A DNA stretch of 48,584 bases. Origin: Chromatiales bacterium (lineage in GTDB: Bacteria > Pseudomonadota > Gammaproteobacteria > SZUA-152). The first letter of the stretch is position 1. Every line of letters begins with the position of its first letter. The position numbers and the translations under genes were made by a program. The notes under the pieces were generated by a model. The model did no database searches. It was not told the DNA's origin and was given only the letters and a program-made list of their open reading frames with translations. Positions 9,315-18,284 of the stretch are shown here, in pieces. The stretch lies in NCBI GenBank assembly GCA_026982475.1, contig JALSHB010000170.1, positions 1 through 48,584 on the forward strand. The letters run 5' to 3'.

Positions 9315-9902
9315 ATGCAGAAGTCACCCACATCATCCGCCGGATTCACCCTTGTCGAGCTGCTGGTCACCCTGGCCCTGGCCGCCATCATCCTCAGCCA
9401 GGCCGTGCCCAGCTTCAGCAGCATGGTCAAGGGCAACCGCCTGGCGACCGAGACCAACACCCTGGTGTCCGACATCAACCTGGCGCGCAGCGAGGCGATA
9501 AAGCGCGGCACGCGGGTCATCCTCTGCCGCAGCGCCGATCCCAGCGCGGCAAACCCCACCTGCGGCGGCAGCGCCAATACCTGGACCACGGGCTGGCTGG
9601 TGTTCGCCAGCGGTGACGCCAACAACACCTACGACAGCGCCACCGACACCCTGATCCGCATCGGCAAGCCACGCGGCGGCCAGATACAGATCATCACCAA
9701 CAGCACCGCGAACAACAATCTGGAATACGACCCGGACGGCACCACCAACGAAGGCGGCTCCACCGCCGTGTTCGCCATCTGCGACGACCAGGGTGAGTCC
9801 CAGGGCCGCCAGATCCAGGTCAACGGCACCGGCCGCCCGCGCCTGGTGAAGGGCACGTCCGCCACACCGATCCCCAGCTGCAGCGCCCCCGTCGCCGCCT
9901 AG
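9315..9902 (+). CDS. fimT: type IV pilus minor pilin, FimT/FimU (GspH) family, operon 1
   Basis: 195 residues. A short leader ends in Gly followed by FTLVELLVTLALAAI, the class III prepilin signal that PilD cleaves before Phe and methylates; Glu at mature position 5 is present. The C-terminal part is a GspH/FimT-type beta domain with two cysteine-bearing loops. These minor pilins prime pilus assembly at the inner membrane and sit at the tip. First gene of a six- to seven-gene operon whose members follow at 0-50 bp. Its Shine-Dalgarno is weak (GCAGG). Confidence 0.9.
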   Translation: MQKSPTSSAGFTLVELLVTLALAAIILSQAVPSFSSMVKGNRLATETNTLVSDINLARSEAIKRGTRVILCRSADPSAANPTCGGSANTWTTGWLVFASGDANNTYDSATDTLIRIGKPRGGQIQIITNSTANNNLEYDPDGTTNEGGSTAVFAICDDQGESQGRQIQVNGTGRPRLVKGTSATPIPSCSAPVAA

Positions 9903-9954
9903 GTAACCCGCCATGCAACGACATTCATCACAGACGACTTCTGGAGAACAGCAC

Positions 9955-10443
9955 ATGCGCATGTCAAATGGGCAGACGGGCTTCACCCTGCTGGAGGTCC
10001 TGATCGCCCTGATCATCCTCTCCATCGGCCTGCTGGGCCTGGCCGGCCTGCAGGCCAACAGCCTGAGAAACAACAACAGCGCCTATCAGCGCACCCAGGC
10101 CAGCCTGCTGGCCAACGAGATGCTGGACCGCATCCGCGCCAACCGCCAGGGGCTGGAGGCCGGCGCCTACGACGCCATCGACAGCACCACCACCAGCGAC
10201 CCCGGCTGCATCACCAGCGGCTGCAGCAGCGCCGAGATGGCACAGTACGACGCCCACGACTGGAGCAACCGGCTGGCCAGCCTGCTGCCCTCGGGCCAGG
10301 GCACGGTGGCGGGCGGCGGCGCCAATTCCGTGTTCACCATCACCGTGATGTGGGACGACGCCCGCACCGGCGCCACCGGCACCGCCTGCAGCGGCGACAC
10401 CACGGTTGACCTCACCTGTTTCACCCTGAGTACACGGCCATGA
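9955..10443 (+). CDS. pilV: type IV pilus minor pilin PilV, operon 1
   Basis: 162 residues from the chosen start. ATG at 9955 is preferred to one at 9913 because GGAG lies eight bases upstream and because it leaves a normal prepilin leader. The signal GFTLLEVLIALIILSIGLLGLAGLQ is characteristic of PilV, as is the following RTQASLLANEMLDRIRANR stretch. A Cys-rich loop near residue 80-90 and a C-terminal pair suggest disulfides. The stop overlaps the pilW start as ATGA. Confidence 0.9.
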   Translation: MRMSNGQTGFTLLEVLIALIILSIGLLGLAGLQANSLRNNNSAYQRTQASLLANEMLDRIRANRQGLEAGAYDAIDSTTTSDPGCITSGCSSAEMAQYDAHDWSNRLASLLPSGQGTVAGGGANSVFTITVMWDDARTGATGTACSGDTTVDLTCFTLSTRP

Positions 10444-11495
10444 ATGCACCACTCTCACGACAAACGCCTGGCGCAAATCAGGCCGGCCTGACCCTGATCG
10501 AGACCATGATCGCCATGACCATCAGCCTGGTGCTGCTGGCCGGCGTGATCCAGATCTTCGTCAGCAACAAGCAAACCTATCGCATGCAGGAGGCCGCCTC
10601 GCAGATTCAGGAAGGCGGCCGCTTCGCCGTGCAGATGATGAACCACGATCTGCGCATGGTGGGCTACTTCGGTTGCAGCAGCCTGGTGACCAGCCCCGTC
10701 AACCAGGTCGACCTCGACAGCGACGGCGTGGCCGACAGCAACGCGGGCTTTGCCGGCAACGGCCTGCAAGGCTACGAGTACAGCGACCTGCCCATCACCA
10801 TCAGCAACACCCAGACGCTGACCACGGCCGACGTCCTCCCCGGCACCGACATCATCAGCATCACCCGTGGCGAGGACATGGGCATCCGCCTGGTCGGAAA
10901 TCTCACCAACGTCAACGCCAACATCCAGTTGGACGCGGCCCTTGCCGCCGGGCGCTTCCAGGCCAATGACACCCTGGTCATCTCCGATTGCAACGAAGGG
11001 GACATCTTCGCCGCCACCAACGTCTCCAACGGCGCCGGCAGGGTCACCATCGCCCACACCAACGCCGTCAACACCGGCAACTCCCTCAGCAAGGCCTATG
11101 GCCCCGACGCCGAGGTCATGGCCCTGGTCAACCGCATCTACTACATCGGCACCGGCAGCTCCGGCCAGCCGTCCCTGTTCCGCTATGCCCTGGGCAACAA
11201 CGGCGTCATGACGGCGGAAGAGCTGGTGGAAGGCGTGGAAGACTTGCAGATCACCTATGGCGAGGACACGGATGGCGACAAGACCGCCAATGTCTATGTG
11301 GACGCGAGCGCCGTGACCGACATGTCGCAGGTGGTCAGTATCCGCGTCGACTACACCCTGCGCAGCCTCGAAGACAACGTCATCGCCGGCACCAGTGGTG
11401 GTGGCGCGGCCTTCGGAGGTGGCGGTGGCGCAGCAGACAGACACCTGCGCCGCAGTTTCAGCGCCACCACCACCATCCGCAACCGCGTCCAGTAG
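10440..11495 (+). CDS. pilW: type IV pilus minor pilin PilW, operon 1
   Basis: 351 residues. The prepilin signal reads GLTLIETMIAMTISLVLLAGV, so mature residue 1 is Leu instead of the usual Phe; Glu5 is kept. The sequence after the helix (QEGGRFAVQMMNHDLRMVGYFGC) is typical for PilW. Asp-rich DSDGVADSN and DTDGDKTAN segments could bind calcium. A Gly-rich stretch near residues 318-330 precedes the C-terminal TTTIRNRVQ, a family ending. It is about 100 residues longer than the PilW of operon 2. Confidence 0.9.
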   Translation: MNAPLSRQTPGANQAGLTLIETMIAMTISLVLLAGVIQIFVSNKQTYRMQEAASQIQEGGRFAVQMMNHDLRMVGYFGCSSLVTSPVNQVDLDSDGVADSNAGFAGNGLQGYEYSDLPITISNTQTLTTADVLPGTDIISITRGEDMGIRLVGNLTNVNANIQLDAALAAGRFQANDTLVISDCNEGDIFAATNVSNGAGRVTIAHTNAVNTGNSLSKAYGPDAEVMALVNRIYYIGTGSSGQPSLFRYALGNNGVMTAEELVEGVEDLQITYGEDTDGDKTANVYVDASAVTDMSQVVSIRVDYTLRSLEDNVIAGTSGGGAAFGGGGGAADRHLRRSFSATTTIRNRVQ

Positions 11496-11511
11496 ACCCG
11501 GAGAACACGAC

Positions 11512-12069
11512 ATGAGCCCACGACACATCATCCCGACCAATGGCGCCCGGCAACAACGGGGCGCGGTTCTCATCGTCAGCCTGATCATGCTGCTGGTAAT
11601 GACCCTGCTCGGCGTCAGCAGCATGAAGGGCTCGGCGATGGAGGAGAAAATGACGCGCAACCTGCACGACAAGAATCTCGCCTTCCAGGCCGCCGAGGCC
11701 GCCCTGCGCGCCGCGGAACAGCATATCCAGGACACCGTCAACGGCACCAACACATTCGACAACAATGGCAGCGACGGCCACTACAACCGTACCGACCTGC
11801 GCATCTGGGAAAATATCAGCTGGACGGCAAACGACAGCCTGGCATACAACGGATTCAGCAGCGCCTATCAGGTCAGCAGTCCACCCCGCTATGTCATCCA
11901 GCACCTGGCCACCACCGTGGACCCCATCGACGCCCTCAACCTCACCTCCGGCTACGGAGAAGGGACCGGCGCAGGCAAGGTCGAGACCTTTCTGATTACC
12001 GCCAGGGGCACCGGGGGCTCCGACGACAGCGTCGTCATCCTTCAGTCCTCCTGGGGAAAGCGCATGTAA
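11512..12069 (+). CDS. pilX: type IV pilus minor pilin PilX, operon 1
   Basis: 185 residues. The start at 11512 is chosen because GGAG lies eight bases upstream and because PilX proteins begin a few residues before the GAVLIVSLIMLLVMTLLG helix; a longer frame from 11395 would run into pilW. As is normal for PilX the helix lacks Glu5 and is followed by MKGSAMEEKMTRNLHDKNLAFQAAEAAL. PilX is thought to bridge the minor pilin core to PilY1. The gene ends one base into the possible upstream ATG of pilY1. Confidence 0.9.
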   Translation: MSPRHIIPTNGARQQRGAVLIVSLIMLLVMTLLGVSSMKGSAMEEKMTRNLHDKNLAFQAAEAALRAAEQHIQDTVNGTNTFDNNGSDGHYNRTDLRIWENISWTANDSLAYNGFSSAYQVSSPPRYVIQHLATTVDPIDALNLTSGYGEGTGAGKVETFLITARGTGGSDDSVVILQSSWGKRM

Positions 12070-12110
12070 TGGCCATGCACGAGCAGCACGAGAGTCAATG
12101 GAGAAGCATC

Positions 12111-15100
12111 ATGAGCAAACACCTCTTTTCCGGTCACACAGCACGTTTGGCTGTGCCGTCACTGCTGGCCGGGCTCTACGCCACCACCGGCCTTGCGGGC
12201 CCCCTGAACCTTTCCGACAACGCCCTGGAAGTCGTCGTGGGCGTGGAACCCAACATCATGATCGTCAATGACGATTCCGGCAGCATGGACTGGGAAGTGA
12301 TGTCCACGGACTATGATCACGGCGGCCTCTTCACCGGCACCCAGCCGGACGGCAGCAGCCCGGCCGGCTCCGGCACCGTCAAACACCGCGACAGCGACGA
12401 TGACGGCATTGCCGACTGCGGTTTCAACAGCGGCACCTTCCACGGCTACCTCTACATCGTCGAATTCGGCAGCAACACCTACGGCGACAATGCCCAGGAC
12501 TGCAACACCGCCGACGACGAGGCCTGGCGCATCCGCAACAGCGACTTCAACCCCATGTATTTCGACCCCAACAAGGTCTACCTGCCGTGGGAGGGGGTCG
12601 ACATCAACGGCAATCCCTATGGCGACATCGACATCACCAACGCCCCCGACAATCCCTACGACCCCCAGGAATTCATCGACCTGACCCGCCACAACTCCAA
12701 CTGGGGCGGCGGCACCACGCGCTTCGAAAGCGACCGCGACGGCGATGGCCAGCCCGATGGCTTCCGCTATTACACCTGGCAGGATCTCGACGGCGACGGC
12801 CTGTTCGATGACGGCGAGGAAACCGAACACAAGATCCGCGACAAGAATCCCGCCATTCAACAGAATTTCGCCAACTGGTTCAGCTACTACCGCAAGCGCG
12901 ACCTGACCGCCAAGGCCGCCTTCAGCGCCGCCGTCAAACCGGCGGAAACGGCGCGCATCGGCTACGCCACCATCAACAACAACGCCAACAACCGCATCCG
13001 CGTGGCCTCCATGAACGTCTCGCCCGCCAGCGGCAACAAACGCGCCCTGCTGGACGAGCTGTTTCAGACCCGTCCCAACAATGGCACGCCCCTGCGCCGC
13101 GCGCTGCGCGACACGGGGCGCTACTTCGACTGCGCCGCCGGCGACATCTTCGATTCCGGCTCCGCCTCCTCCCCCGGCAGCAGCAATTGCCCGGTGCTCT
13201 CCAGCAGCGACGGCGGCCAGTGCCAGCAGAACTACACCATCCTGATGACGGACGGCTTCTGGAATGGCGGCACGCCGGGGGTCGGCAATACCGACAACGG
13301 CAGCGGCGACTTCGACGGCGGCGCCTATGCCGATGGCTTCAGCAACACCCTGGCCGATGTCGCCATGCACTATTACGAAACCGACCTGCATTCCCTGGCC
13401 AACGAGGTACCCACCACCCTGCGCGACATTTCCGGTTACCTGGGTACCACCTCGCCGTTTGAAACCATGCATCAGCACATGGCCACCTACACCGTCGGTT
13501 TTGGCGTCACCGGCAGCATCACGGCCGATCCCACGGACCCCGCGCTCCCCTTCAACTGGCCCGACGCCGCCGCGACCAATGCAGGAAAGATCGACGACCT
13601 GCGCCACGCCGCCTATAACGGCCGCGGCCAGTTCCTCAGCGCCAATGACCCCGTTGGCCTGGCCACGGCCATGAAGGACATCTTCACCGACATCGCCAAG
13701 TCCACCGGCACCGCCACCGCCGTCGCCTTCAACACCCAGGAAGTCGGCCTAGGCAGCCTGGTGTTCCGCGCCTCCTTCAACACCAAGACCAACAAGGGTG
13801 ACCTCGTCGCGCACGCCTTGCGCACGGACCCCGTCACCAAGAAGATTGAAGTCGACCCGGCAATCACCTGGAGCGCGGCGCAACAGCTGGATGCCAAGAC
13901 CGCCAGCAGTTCCGACACCCGCACCATCATCACCTACAAGGACACCGGCACCAACACCAGCGAAGGCATCCCCTTCCGCTGGAACAACCTGACCAGCGGC
14001 AGCGGCAGCCAGCAGGAAGCACTGAACGACCCCCAGCCGGCCAATGTTTCCGCCTCGACAAACACCTTTGGTGACGAGCGCCTGGGCTATCTGCGCGGTC
14101 ACAGCGTGGACGAAGGCGACAGCGCGGCCGATGGCGAATTCCGCGAGCGCTCGGCGATTGCCGGCAAGCTGGGAGACATCGTGCATTCCACGCCCGTGTT
14201 TGTTGGCAAGCCACGGTCTTATGGCCGCTATGGCGGCGCCTATCCGCAGACCCCGGGCACGACTTACGCCGAGTTCATGACCGCCTATGAAAACCGCCAG
14301 CAATTGGCCTATGTGGGCGCCAACGACGGCATGCTGCACGCCTTCGACACCAACACCGGCAGCGAATTGTTCGCCTACGTACCTGGCACGATGTTCAGCA
14401 AGTTGTCGAACCTCACCGACCCCGACTACACCCACGAGTTCTTCGTCGACCTTACCGTCTCCGTCAACGATGTCTTCATGACCCCCACCACCGGCGGCAC
14501 CAACAGCGGCAGTCTGAGCTGGAACACCCTGCTGATCGGCGGCCTCGGCGCCGGCGGCAAGGGCTATTACGCCCTCAACGTCACCGACCCGGCAGACCTG
14601 GACACCGAGAACGAGGCCAGGCACAACGTCCTCTGGGAATTCACCGAGGCCGACGACGGCGGCATCGGCAGCAGCGACCTGGGCTTCACCTTCAGCCAGC
14701 CCCTGATCGACATGAGCAACGTCACCGACGGCAGCGGCAACCAGAAATGGATAGCCGTCTTCGGCAATGGCTACAACAGCACCAGCGCCGATGGCGATGC
14801 GACCCTCTATGTCCTCTTTATCGAAGGCGGCCAGGACGGCGTATGGACCATCGACAGCGACTACATCAAGATCAGCACCGGCAACGGCAAGGCCGAAAGC
14901 GCCGATGGCTCGACACCCAACGGCATCGGCGGCGTGCGCGGCGTCGACATCGACGGCAATGGCACCCTCGACTACGTCTACGCCGGCGACCTGCAGGGCA
15001 ACCTGTACCGCTTCGACCTCACCGGCACCAGCCTGTCTTCCTGGAAGAACACACCGAAAACCATCTTCCAGGCGCGCTATGACCCGCTCGGCAGCAAAGA

Positions 15101-15851
15101 CATTCAGCCCATCACCACCAAGCCCATCGTGGTTCCGCACCCCACCGACAGTGGCCTCATCGTCATTGCCGCCACCGGCAGCTGGATGACCACCGACGAC
15201 GCCACCAGCACGGACATCCAGTCCATCTATGGCATCTGGGACGACCTTTCCAGCAATCCGCTGGTCACCGTCGAGAGCGGTACCAACCAGCTGGTGGAGC
15301 AGGTATTCATCAACGAAATCGACAAGGAACACGGCTATACCGTGCGCACCCTCACCAACAACCCCATCAACTGGAACAATACCGGCTCACCGGCAAACAA
15401 GGTCAAGGGCTGGTACATCGACCTCGACATGCCCGCCGCCAACACCAGCAGCCCGGTGGAATATCCCGGCGAGCGCGCGGTGCGCAATCTGCAGGTGCGC
15501 GGCAGCCTGCTGTTCGTCAACACCATCATTCCGCGCCCCACCAACGCCTGCAGCATTGGCGCCGGCGGCTACGAACTGGGCTTCAACCCCTACACCGGCG
15601 GTTCCGGCAGCAAGGTCATCTTCGACCTCAATGGCGACCAGAACTTCAGCGAACTGGACAACGCCGACGATACGGCGGGAGACGCCAACATCGTCACCGG
15701 CATCCGCTTCGACGCCGGCACCCCCACGGACTCGGCATTCATCGGCAACCAGCGCATGACGCAGGCAGACGATGACATCCGCAGCTTCGGCACCAACACC
15801 GATGGCAACGAGGGAATAGGCCGAACCTCGTGGCGGGAAATCATCAACTAG
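12111..15851 (+). CDS. pilY1: PilY1-type pilus tip adhesin with von Willebrand A-like N-terminus, operon 1
   Basis: 1246 residues. ATG at 12111 has GGAG seven bases upstream and opens a signal peptide cleaved near GLAG; an ATG at 12069 would add 14 residues. A MIDAS-like DxSxS (D54, S56, S58) begins a VWA-like region. Asp-rich thrombospondin-type-3-like runs (DSDDDGIAD, DRDGDGQPD, DLDGDGLFD) lie at about residues 95-245. The C-terminal half is the PilY1 beta-propeller with the signature DIDGNG...YAGDLQGN from residue 946, the calcium site region. PilY1 sits at the pilus tip and controls extension, adhesion and surface sensing. Its TAG stop is part of a CTAG that flanks an inserted element. 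Confidence 0.95.
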   Translation: MSKHLFSGHTARLAVPSLLAGLYATTGLAGPLNLSDNALEVVVGVEPNIMIVNDDSGSMDWEVMSTDYDHGGLFTGTQPDGSSPAGSGTVKHRDSDDDGIADCGFNSGTFHGYLYIVEFGSNTYGDNAQDCNTADDEAWRIRNSDFNPMYFDPNKVYLPWEGVDINGNPYGDIDITNAPDNPYDPQEFIDLTRHNSNWGGGTTRFESDRDGDGQPDGFRYYTWQDLDGDGLFDDGEETEHKIRDKNPAIQQNFANWFSYYRKRDLTAKAAFSAAVKPAETARIGYATINNNANNRIRVASMNVSPASGNKRALLDELFQTRPNNGTPLRRALRDTGRYFDCAAGDIFDSGSASSPGSSNCPVLSSSDGGQCQQNYTILMTDGFWNGGTPGVGNTDNGSGDFDGGAYADGFSNTLADVAMHYYETDLHSLANEVPTTLRDISGYLGTTSPFETMHQHMATYTVGFGVTGSITADPTDPALPFNWPDAAATNAGKIDDLRHAAYNGRGQFLSANDPVGLATAMKDIFTDIAKSTGTATAVAFNTQEVGLGSLVFRASFNTKTNKGDLVAHALRTDPVTKKIEVDPAITWSAAQQLDAKTASSSDTRTIITYKDTGTNTSEGIPFRWNNLTSGSGSQQEALNDPQPANVSASTNTFGDERLGYLRGHSVDEGDSAADGEFRERSAIAGKLGDIVHSTPVFVGKPRSYGRYGGAYPQTPGTTYAEFMTAYENRQQLAYVGANDGMLHAFDTNTGSELFAYVPGTMFSKLSNLTDPDYTHEFFVDLTVSVNDVFMTPTTGGTNSGSLSWNTLLIGGLGAGGKGYYALNVTDPADLDTENEARHNVLWEFTEADDGGIGSSDLGFTFSQPLIDMSNVTDGSGNQKWIAVFGNGYNSTSADGDATLYVLFIEGGQDGVWTIDSDYIKISTGNGKAESADGSTPNGIGGVRGVDIDGNGTLDYVYAGDLQGNLYRFDLTGTSLSSWKNTPKTIFQARYDPLGSKDIQPITTKPIVVPHPTDSGLIVIAATGSWMTTDDATSTDIQSIYGIWDDLSSNPLVTVESGTNQLVEQVFINEIDKEHGYTVRTLTNNPINWNNTGSPANKVKGWYIDLDMPAANTSSPVEYPGERAVRNLQVRGSLLFVNTIIPRPTNACSIGAGGYELGFNPYTGGSGSKVIFDLNGDQNFSELDNADDTAGDANIVTGIRFDAGTPTDSAFIGNQRMTQADDDIRSFGTNTDGNEGIGRTSWREIIN

Positions 15852-16015
15852 GAGCCTGTCGGATTTGGGCAATCGTAGCGAGCATGATGGGAGAGCGAGT
15901 CAAAATGTTTCCGATTTTGAGGCGAATGGTAGTTCTCTTTAACGAAAAATCGGCAATATTTTGGCCGCTCTCCCATCAGCGCAGCAGATTGTTCCCAAAC
16001 CCGACAGACTCCTAG
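15848..16015. mobile_element. 160-bp MITE-like element flanked by CTAG at the pilY1 stop codon
   Basis: The element 15852-16011 has inverted ends: GAGCCTGTCGGATTTGGG on the left and the complement of GAGTCTGTCGGGTTTGGG on the right (16 of 18), followed by a second identical block TGATGGGAGAGCG. It is bounded by CTAG at 15848-15851 and CTAG at 16012-16015, consistent with a 4-bp YTAR target duplication as made by IS5-group transposases. It has no coding capacity. The left CTAG contains the pilY1 stop codon TAG, so insertion left the protein unchanged. The IS5 link is inferred from the duplication, not from a transposase. Confidence 0.75.
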
Positions 16016-16050
16016 CCCCCGGAATAACCAGAGACAGAGGACGAATACCC

Positions 16051-16452
16051 ATGCACAACGCAAGCAGCAAATTGAGCATCGCAGCGGCCCTCATCGGCCT
16101 GCTGCTCGCCGGCCCGGTTTTCGCCGACGAGCGCCTGCCGCAGCACGGCATGCACAACGAAGAAGGCAATGCTGGCCAGGGCCTGCCACATCACAGCCAC
16201 CTGCCGGCGTATTATCCCCCGCGCTTCGACAGGCGGGGCATCATGCGATCCATCGTGGAAGGCGGCAGGGTAACGATCGACGGCGTGCGCTACACGGTCT
16301 CCCCCAATGTGCGCGTTCACACCCTTGAGACCCGCAATGCCTCCGTCTACGCCCTGCGGGAGGGCGCCGAGGTCGGCATCAAATTCGATCCAGCCGGCCG
16401 CACCGTCATCGCCATTTGGGTGCTGCCCAAGGGCTCGGTACCACAAAGCTGA
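16051..16452 (+). CDS. small secreted protein, PilY2-like by position
   Basis: 133 residues. A signal peptide (hydrophobic 10-25, cleavage after VFADE or just before) precedes a His-rich segment (about residues 30-50) and a compact beta domain beginning VTIDGVRYTVSPNVRVHT and ending VIAIWVLPKGSV. GAGG lies ten bases before the ATG. It sits between pilY1 and pilE, exactly where Pseudomonas has pilY2, a small pilus biogenesis protein of similar size, but I cannot confirm homology from sequence alone. Operon 2 has no counterpart. The MITE-like element separates it from pilY1. Confidence 0.65.
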   Translation: MHNASSKLSIAAALIGLLLAGPVFADERLPQHGMHNEEGNAGQGLPHHSHLPAYYPPRFDRRGIMRSIVEGGRVTIDGVRYTVSPNVRVHTLETRNASVYALREGAEVGIKFDPAGRTVIAIWVLPKGSVPQS

Positions 16453-16488
16453 CCACAGCCCCCGGCAAAAACCCAGGAGACACAAGCC

Positions 16489-16977
16489 ATGATTCGACAC
16501 GCCTCATCCCGCAACAAGCCAGGGGCAGCCAGGGGCTTTTCGCTCATTGAACTGCTCATTGCCCTCGCCATCATAGGCATACTGGCAAGCATTGCCGTTC
16601 CCGCCTATCAGGACTCGGTGGAAAAATCACGCCGCGCCGCGGCAAAGAGCGCGCTGAGCGGCTTCGCCAGCGCCATGGAGCGACACGCCACGGAAAACAA
16701 CAGCTACCTCGGCGCCGCCGGCACCTCCACCACCCCCGCCAACACCGGCTCACCCTGGATATTCAGCACCGAGGCCCCCCTCGAAGGCGGCACCAAATAC
16801 TACGACCTGACCATTACCGCGGCGACCCAGAGCACCTACACGCTGCGCGCCACCCCCAAGGGCGCGCAGATCGACGACGGCATGCTGGAACTCGACCATA
16901 CCGGCGCCCAGCGCTGGGACCGCGACAACTCCGGCACCTTCGACGCGGGTGAAAACTGCTGGGAAACCAGCTGCTGA
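16489..16977 (+). CDS. pilE: type IV pilus minor pilin PilE, operon 1
   Basis: 162 residues. A 17-residue leader ends at Gly before FSLIELLIALAIIGILASIAVPAYQDSV, a standard class III signal with Glu5. The C-terminus contains two cysteines in CWETSC that may close a short loop. AGGAG is nine bases upstream of the ATG. In Pseudomonas PilE is the last gene of this cluster and connects the minor-pilin tip to the major pilin shaft. A strong hairpin follows at 16992. Confidence 0.9.
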   Translation: MIRHASSRNKPGAARGFSLIELLIALAIIGILASIAVPAYQDSVEKSRRAAAKSALSGFASAMERHATENNSYLGAAGTSTTPANTGSPWIFSTEAPLEGGTKYYDLTITAATQSTYTLRATPKGAQIDDGMLELDHTGAQRWDRDNSGTFDAGENCWETSC

Positions 16978-16991
16978 AACGACAATCCATC

Positions 16992-17024
16992 TGTCCCGGG
17001 CGCCGGTAACCAGCGCCCGGGACA
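16992..17024 (+). terminator. hairpin after minor-pilin operon 1
   Basis: TGTCCCGGGCGC at 16992-17003 pairs perfectly with GCGCCCGGGACA at 17013-17024 around a 9-nt loop. It lies 15 bp after the pilE stop. No T-run follows (the next bases are AAAC), so it is either a weak intrinsic terminator or an RNA-stabilising stem. It supports two separate operons. Confidence 0.6.
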
Positions 17025-17196
17025 AAACACCCCCTCCAGCGGATGGGGTGAGCCCCTCCCCCCACCACAAACCTTTACGCCATTCATCGGCATTTCAATG
17101 CCGCTCGTCACCTTACCCGCCGCTTAGACCTGTCTCTCACTGCGAGGTGGGTATACATTACGTCCCACACGGTTCATTCGACCCAGAGGACGTCAG

Positions 17197-17748
17197 GTGC
17201 CAGTGCAAAAAGGATTCACACTGCTCGAACTCGTCATCACCGTGGCCATCGCCGCCATCGTCGTCGGCCTGGCCGCCCCCAGCTTCAGCAACATGATTCA
17301 GGACAACCGCCTGAGCAGCCAGACCCTGGATTTCGTCGCCGCCCTCAACCTGGCCCGCAGCGAGGCCATCAAGCGACGCACCCGGGTCGCCCTGTGCAAG
17401 AGTCGCAATGAAGCCGACTGCAGCAGCAATAACGGCGACTGGGAACAAGGCTGGATCGTCTTCGTCGACAATAACGGCAACAACCAGCGGGATGGCGGTG
17501 AAACCATCCTGCGCGTCCATGGCCCACTCAGTGGCAACAACACCCTGGCCGGCAACCACAACTTCAGCAATTTCATTGCCTACTCTCCCAGCGGCAGCAG
17601 CACTCAATTTGGCACCATGTCCCTCTGTGATCCTCGAAGAGACAACAGCAAGGGCAAGGCCATTCGCATCAACAGAACGGGACGGGTTATGGTAAGCACG
17701 ATAGAGGAAGCCATAAGCGACGGGCGGAAACCGAGGACTTGCACCTGA
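17197..17748 (+). CDS. fimU: type IV pilus minor pilin, FimT/FimU (GspH) family, operon 2
   Basis: 183 residues with a GTG start: GAGG lies eight bases upstream and no ATG is available in frame. The leader is only six residues (MPVQKG) before FTLLELVITVAIAAIVVGLA, with Glu5 present. The GspH-type domain keeps the pattern LNLARSEAIKRRTRVALCKS also found in the operon 1 protein, showing these are paralogues. It opens the second minor-pilin set, 219 bp after pilE-1; that spacer contains a hairpin and a TATACA-like hexamer near 17152 but no confident promoter. Confidence 0.9.
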   Translation: MPVQKGFTLLELVITVAIAAIVVGLAAPSFSNMIQDNRLSSQTLDFVAALNLARSEAIKRRTRVALCKSRNEADCSSNNGDWEQGWIVFVDNNGNNQRDGGETILRVHGPLSGNNTLAGNHNFSNFIAYSPSGSSTQFGTMSLCDPRRDNSKGKAIRINRTGRVMVSTIEEAISDGRKPRTCT

Positions 17749-18284
17749 TGGACACTCCCCTGCAAGCACCACGATTGAAGGGCTTCACCCTCATCGAAAT
17801 CCTCGTTACGCTGGTGATTTTTTCCATTGGCCTGCTGGGCCTGGCCGGCATGCAGCTGCGCGGCTCCGAGGGCACCAACACCGCCTACTTCCGCAGCCAG
17901 GCCACCCTCATCGCCAACGACATGGCCGAGCGCATGCACGCCAACCGCGCCGGCGTCGACGCCAACGACTACGACAGCATGGACACCCGCAGCGTTTCCT
18001 GCGACAACGACCCTGCCCCGACCCCTTTCTGCGCCACGCGCGGCGGCAAACCGGGCATCTCCTGCACGCCTGAGGAAATGGCCTTCTTCGACCGCTTCAC
18101 CATCGCCTGCAGCACACAGAACCTGCTGCCGGCAGGCATCCTGACCGTCACCTGCCAGGACGCGGATACCACCGACGCCGACCCCTGCACCGACGGCTCG
18201 CCACACACCGTGACCGTCGCCTGGAGCGAGGTCGACGAAGGCCAGGCACGAACCAGCGACGTCACCCTGGTGGTACGACCATGA
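17748..18284 (+). CDS. pilV: type IV pilus minor pilin PilV, operon 2
   Basis: 178 residues. ATG at 17748 overlaps the preceding stop as TGATG, so translation is probably coupled; a TTG at 17739 is less likely. The signal GFTLIEILVTLVIFSIGLLGLAGMQ and the following SQATLIANDMAERMHANRAG match PilV. It has six or more cysteines between residues 80 and 150, more than the operon 1 paralogue. The stop overlaps pilW-2 as ATGA. Confidence 0.9.
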   Translation: MDTPLQAPRLKGFTLIEILVTLVIFSIGLLGLAGMQLRGSEGTNTAYFRSQATLIANDMAERMHANRAGVDANDYDSMDTRSVSCDNDPAPTPFCATRGGKPGISCTPEEMAFFDRFTIACSTQNLLPAGILTVTCQDADTTDADPCTDGSPHTVTVAWSEVDEGQARTSDVTLVVRP

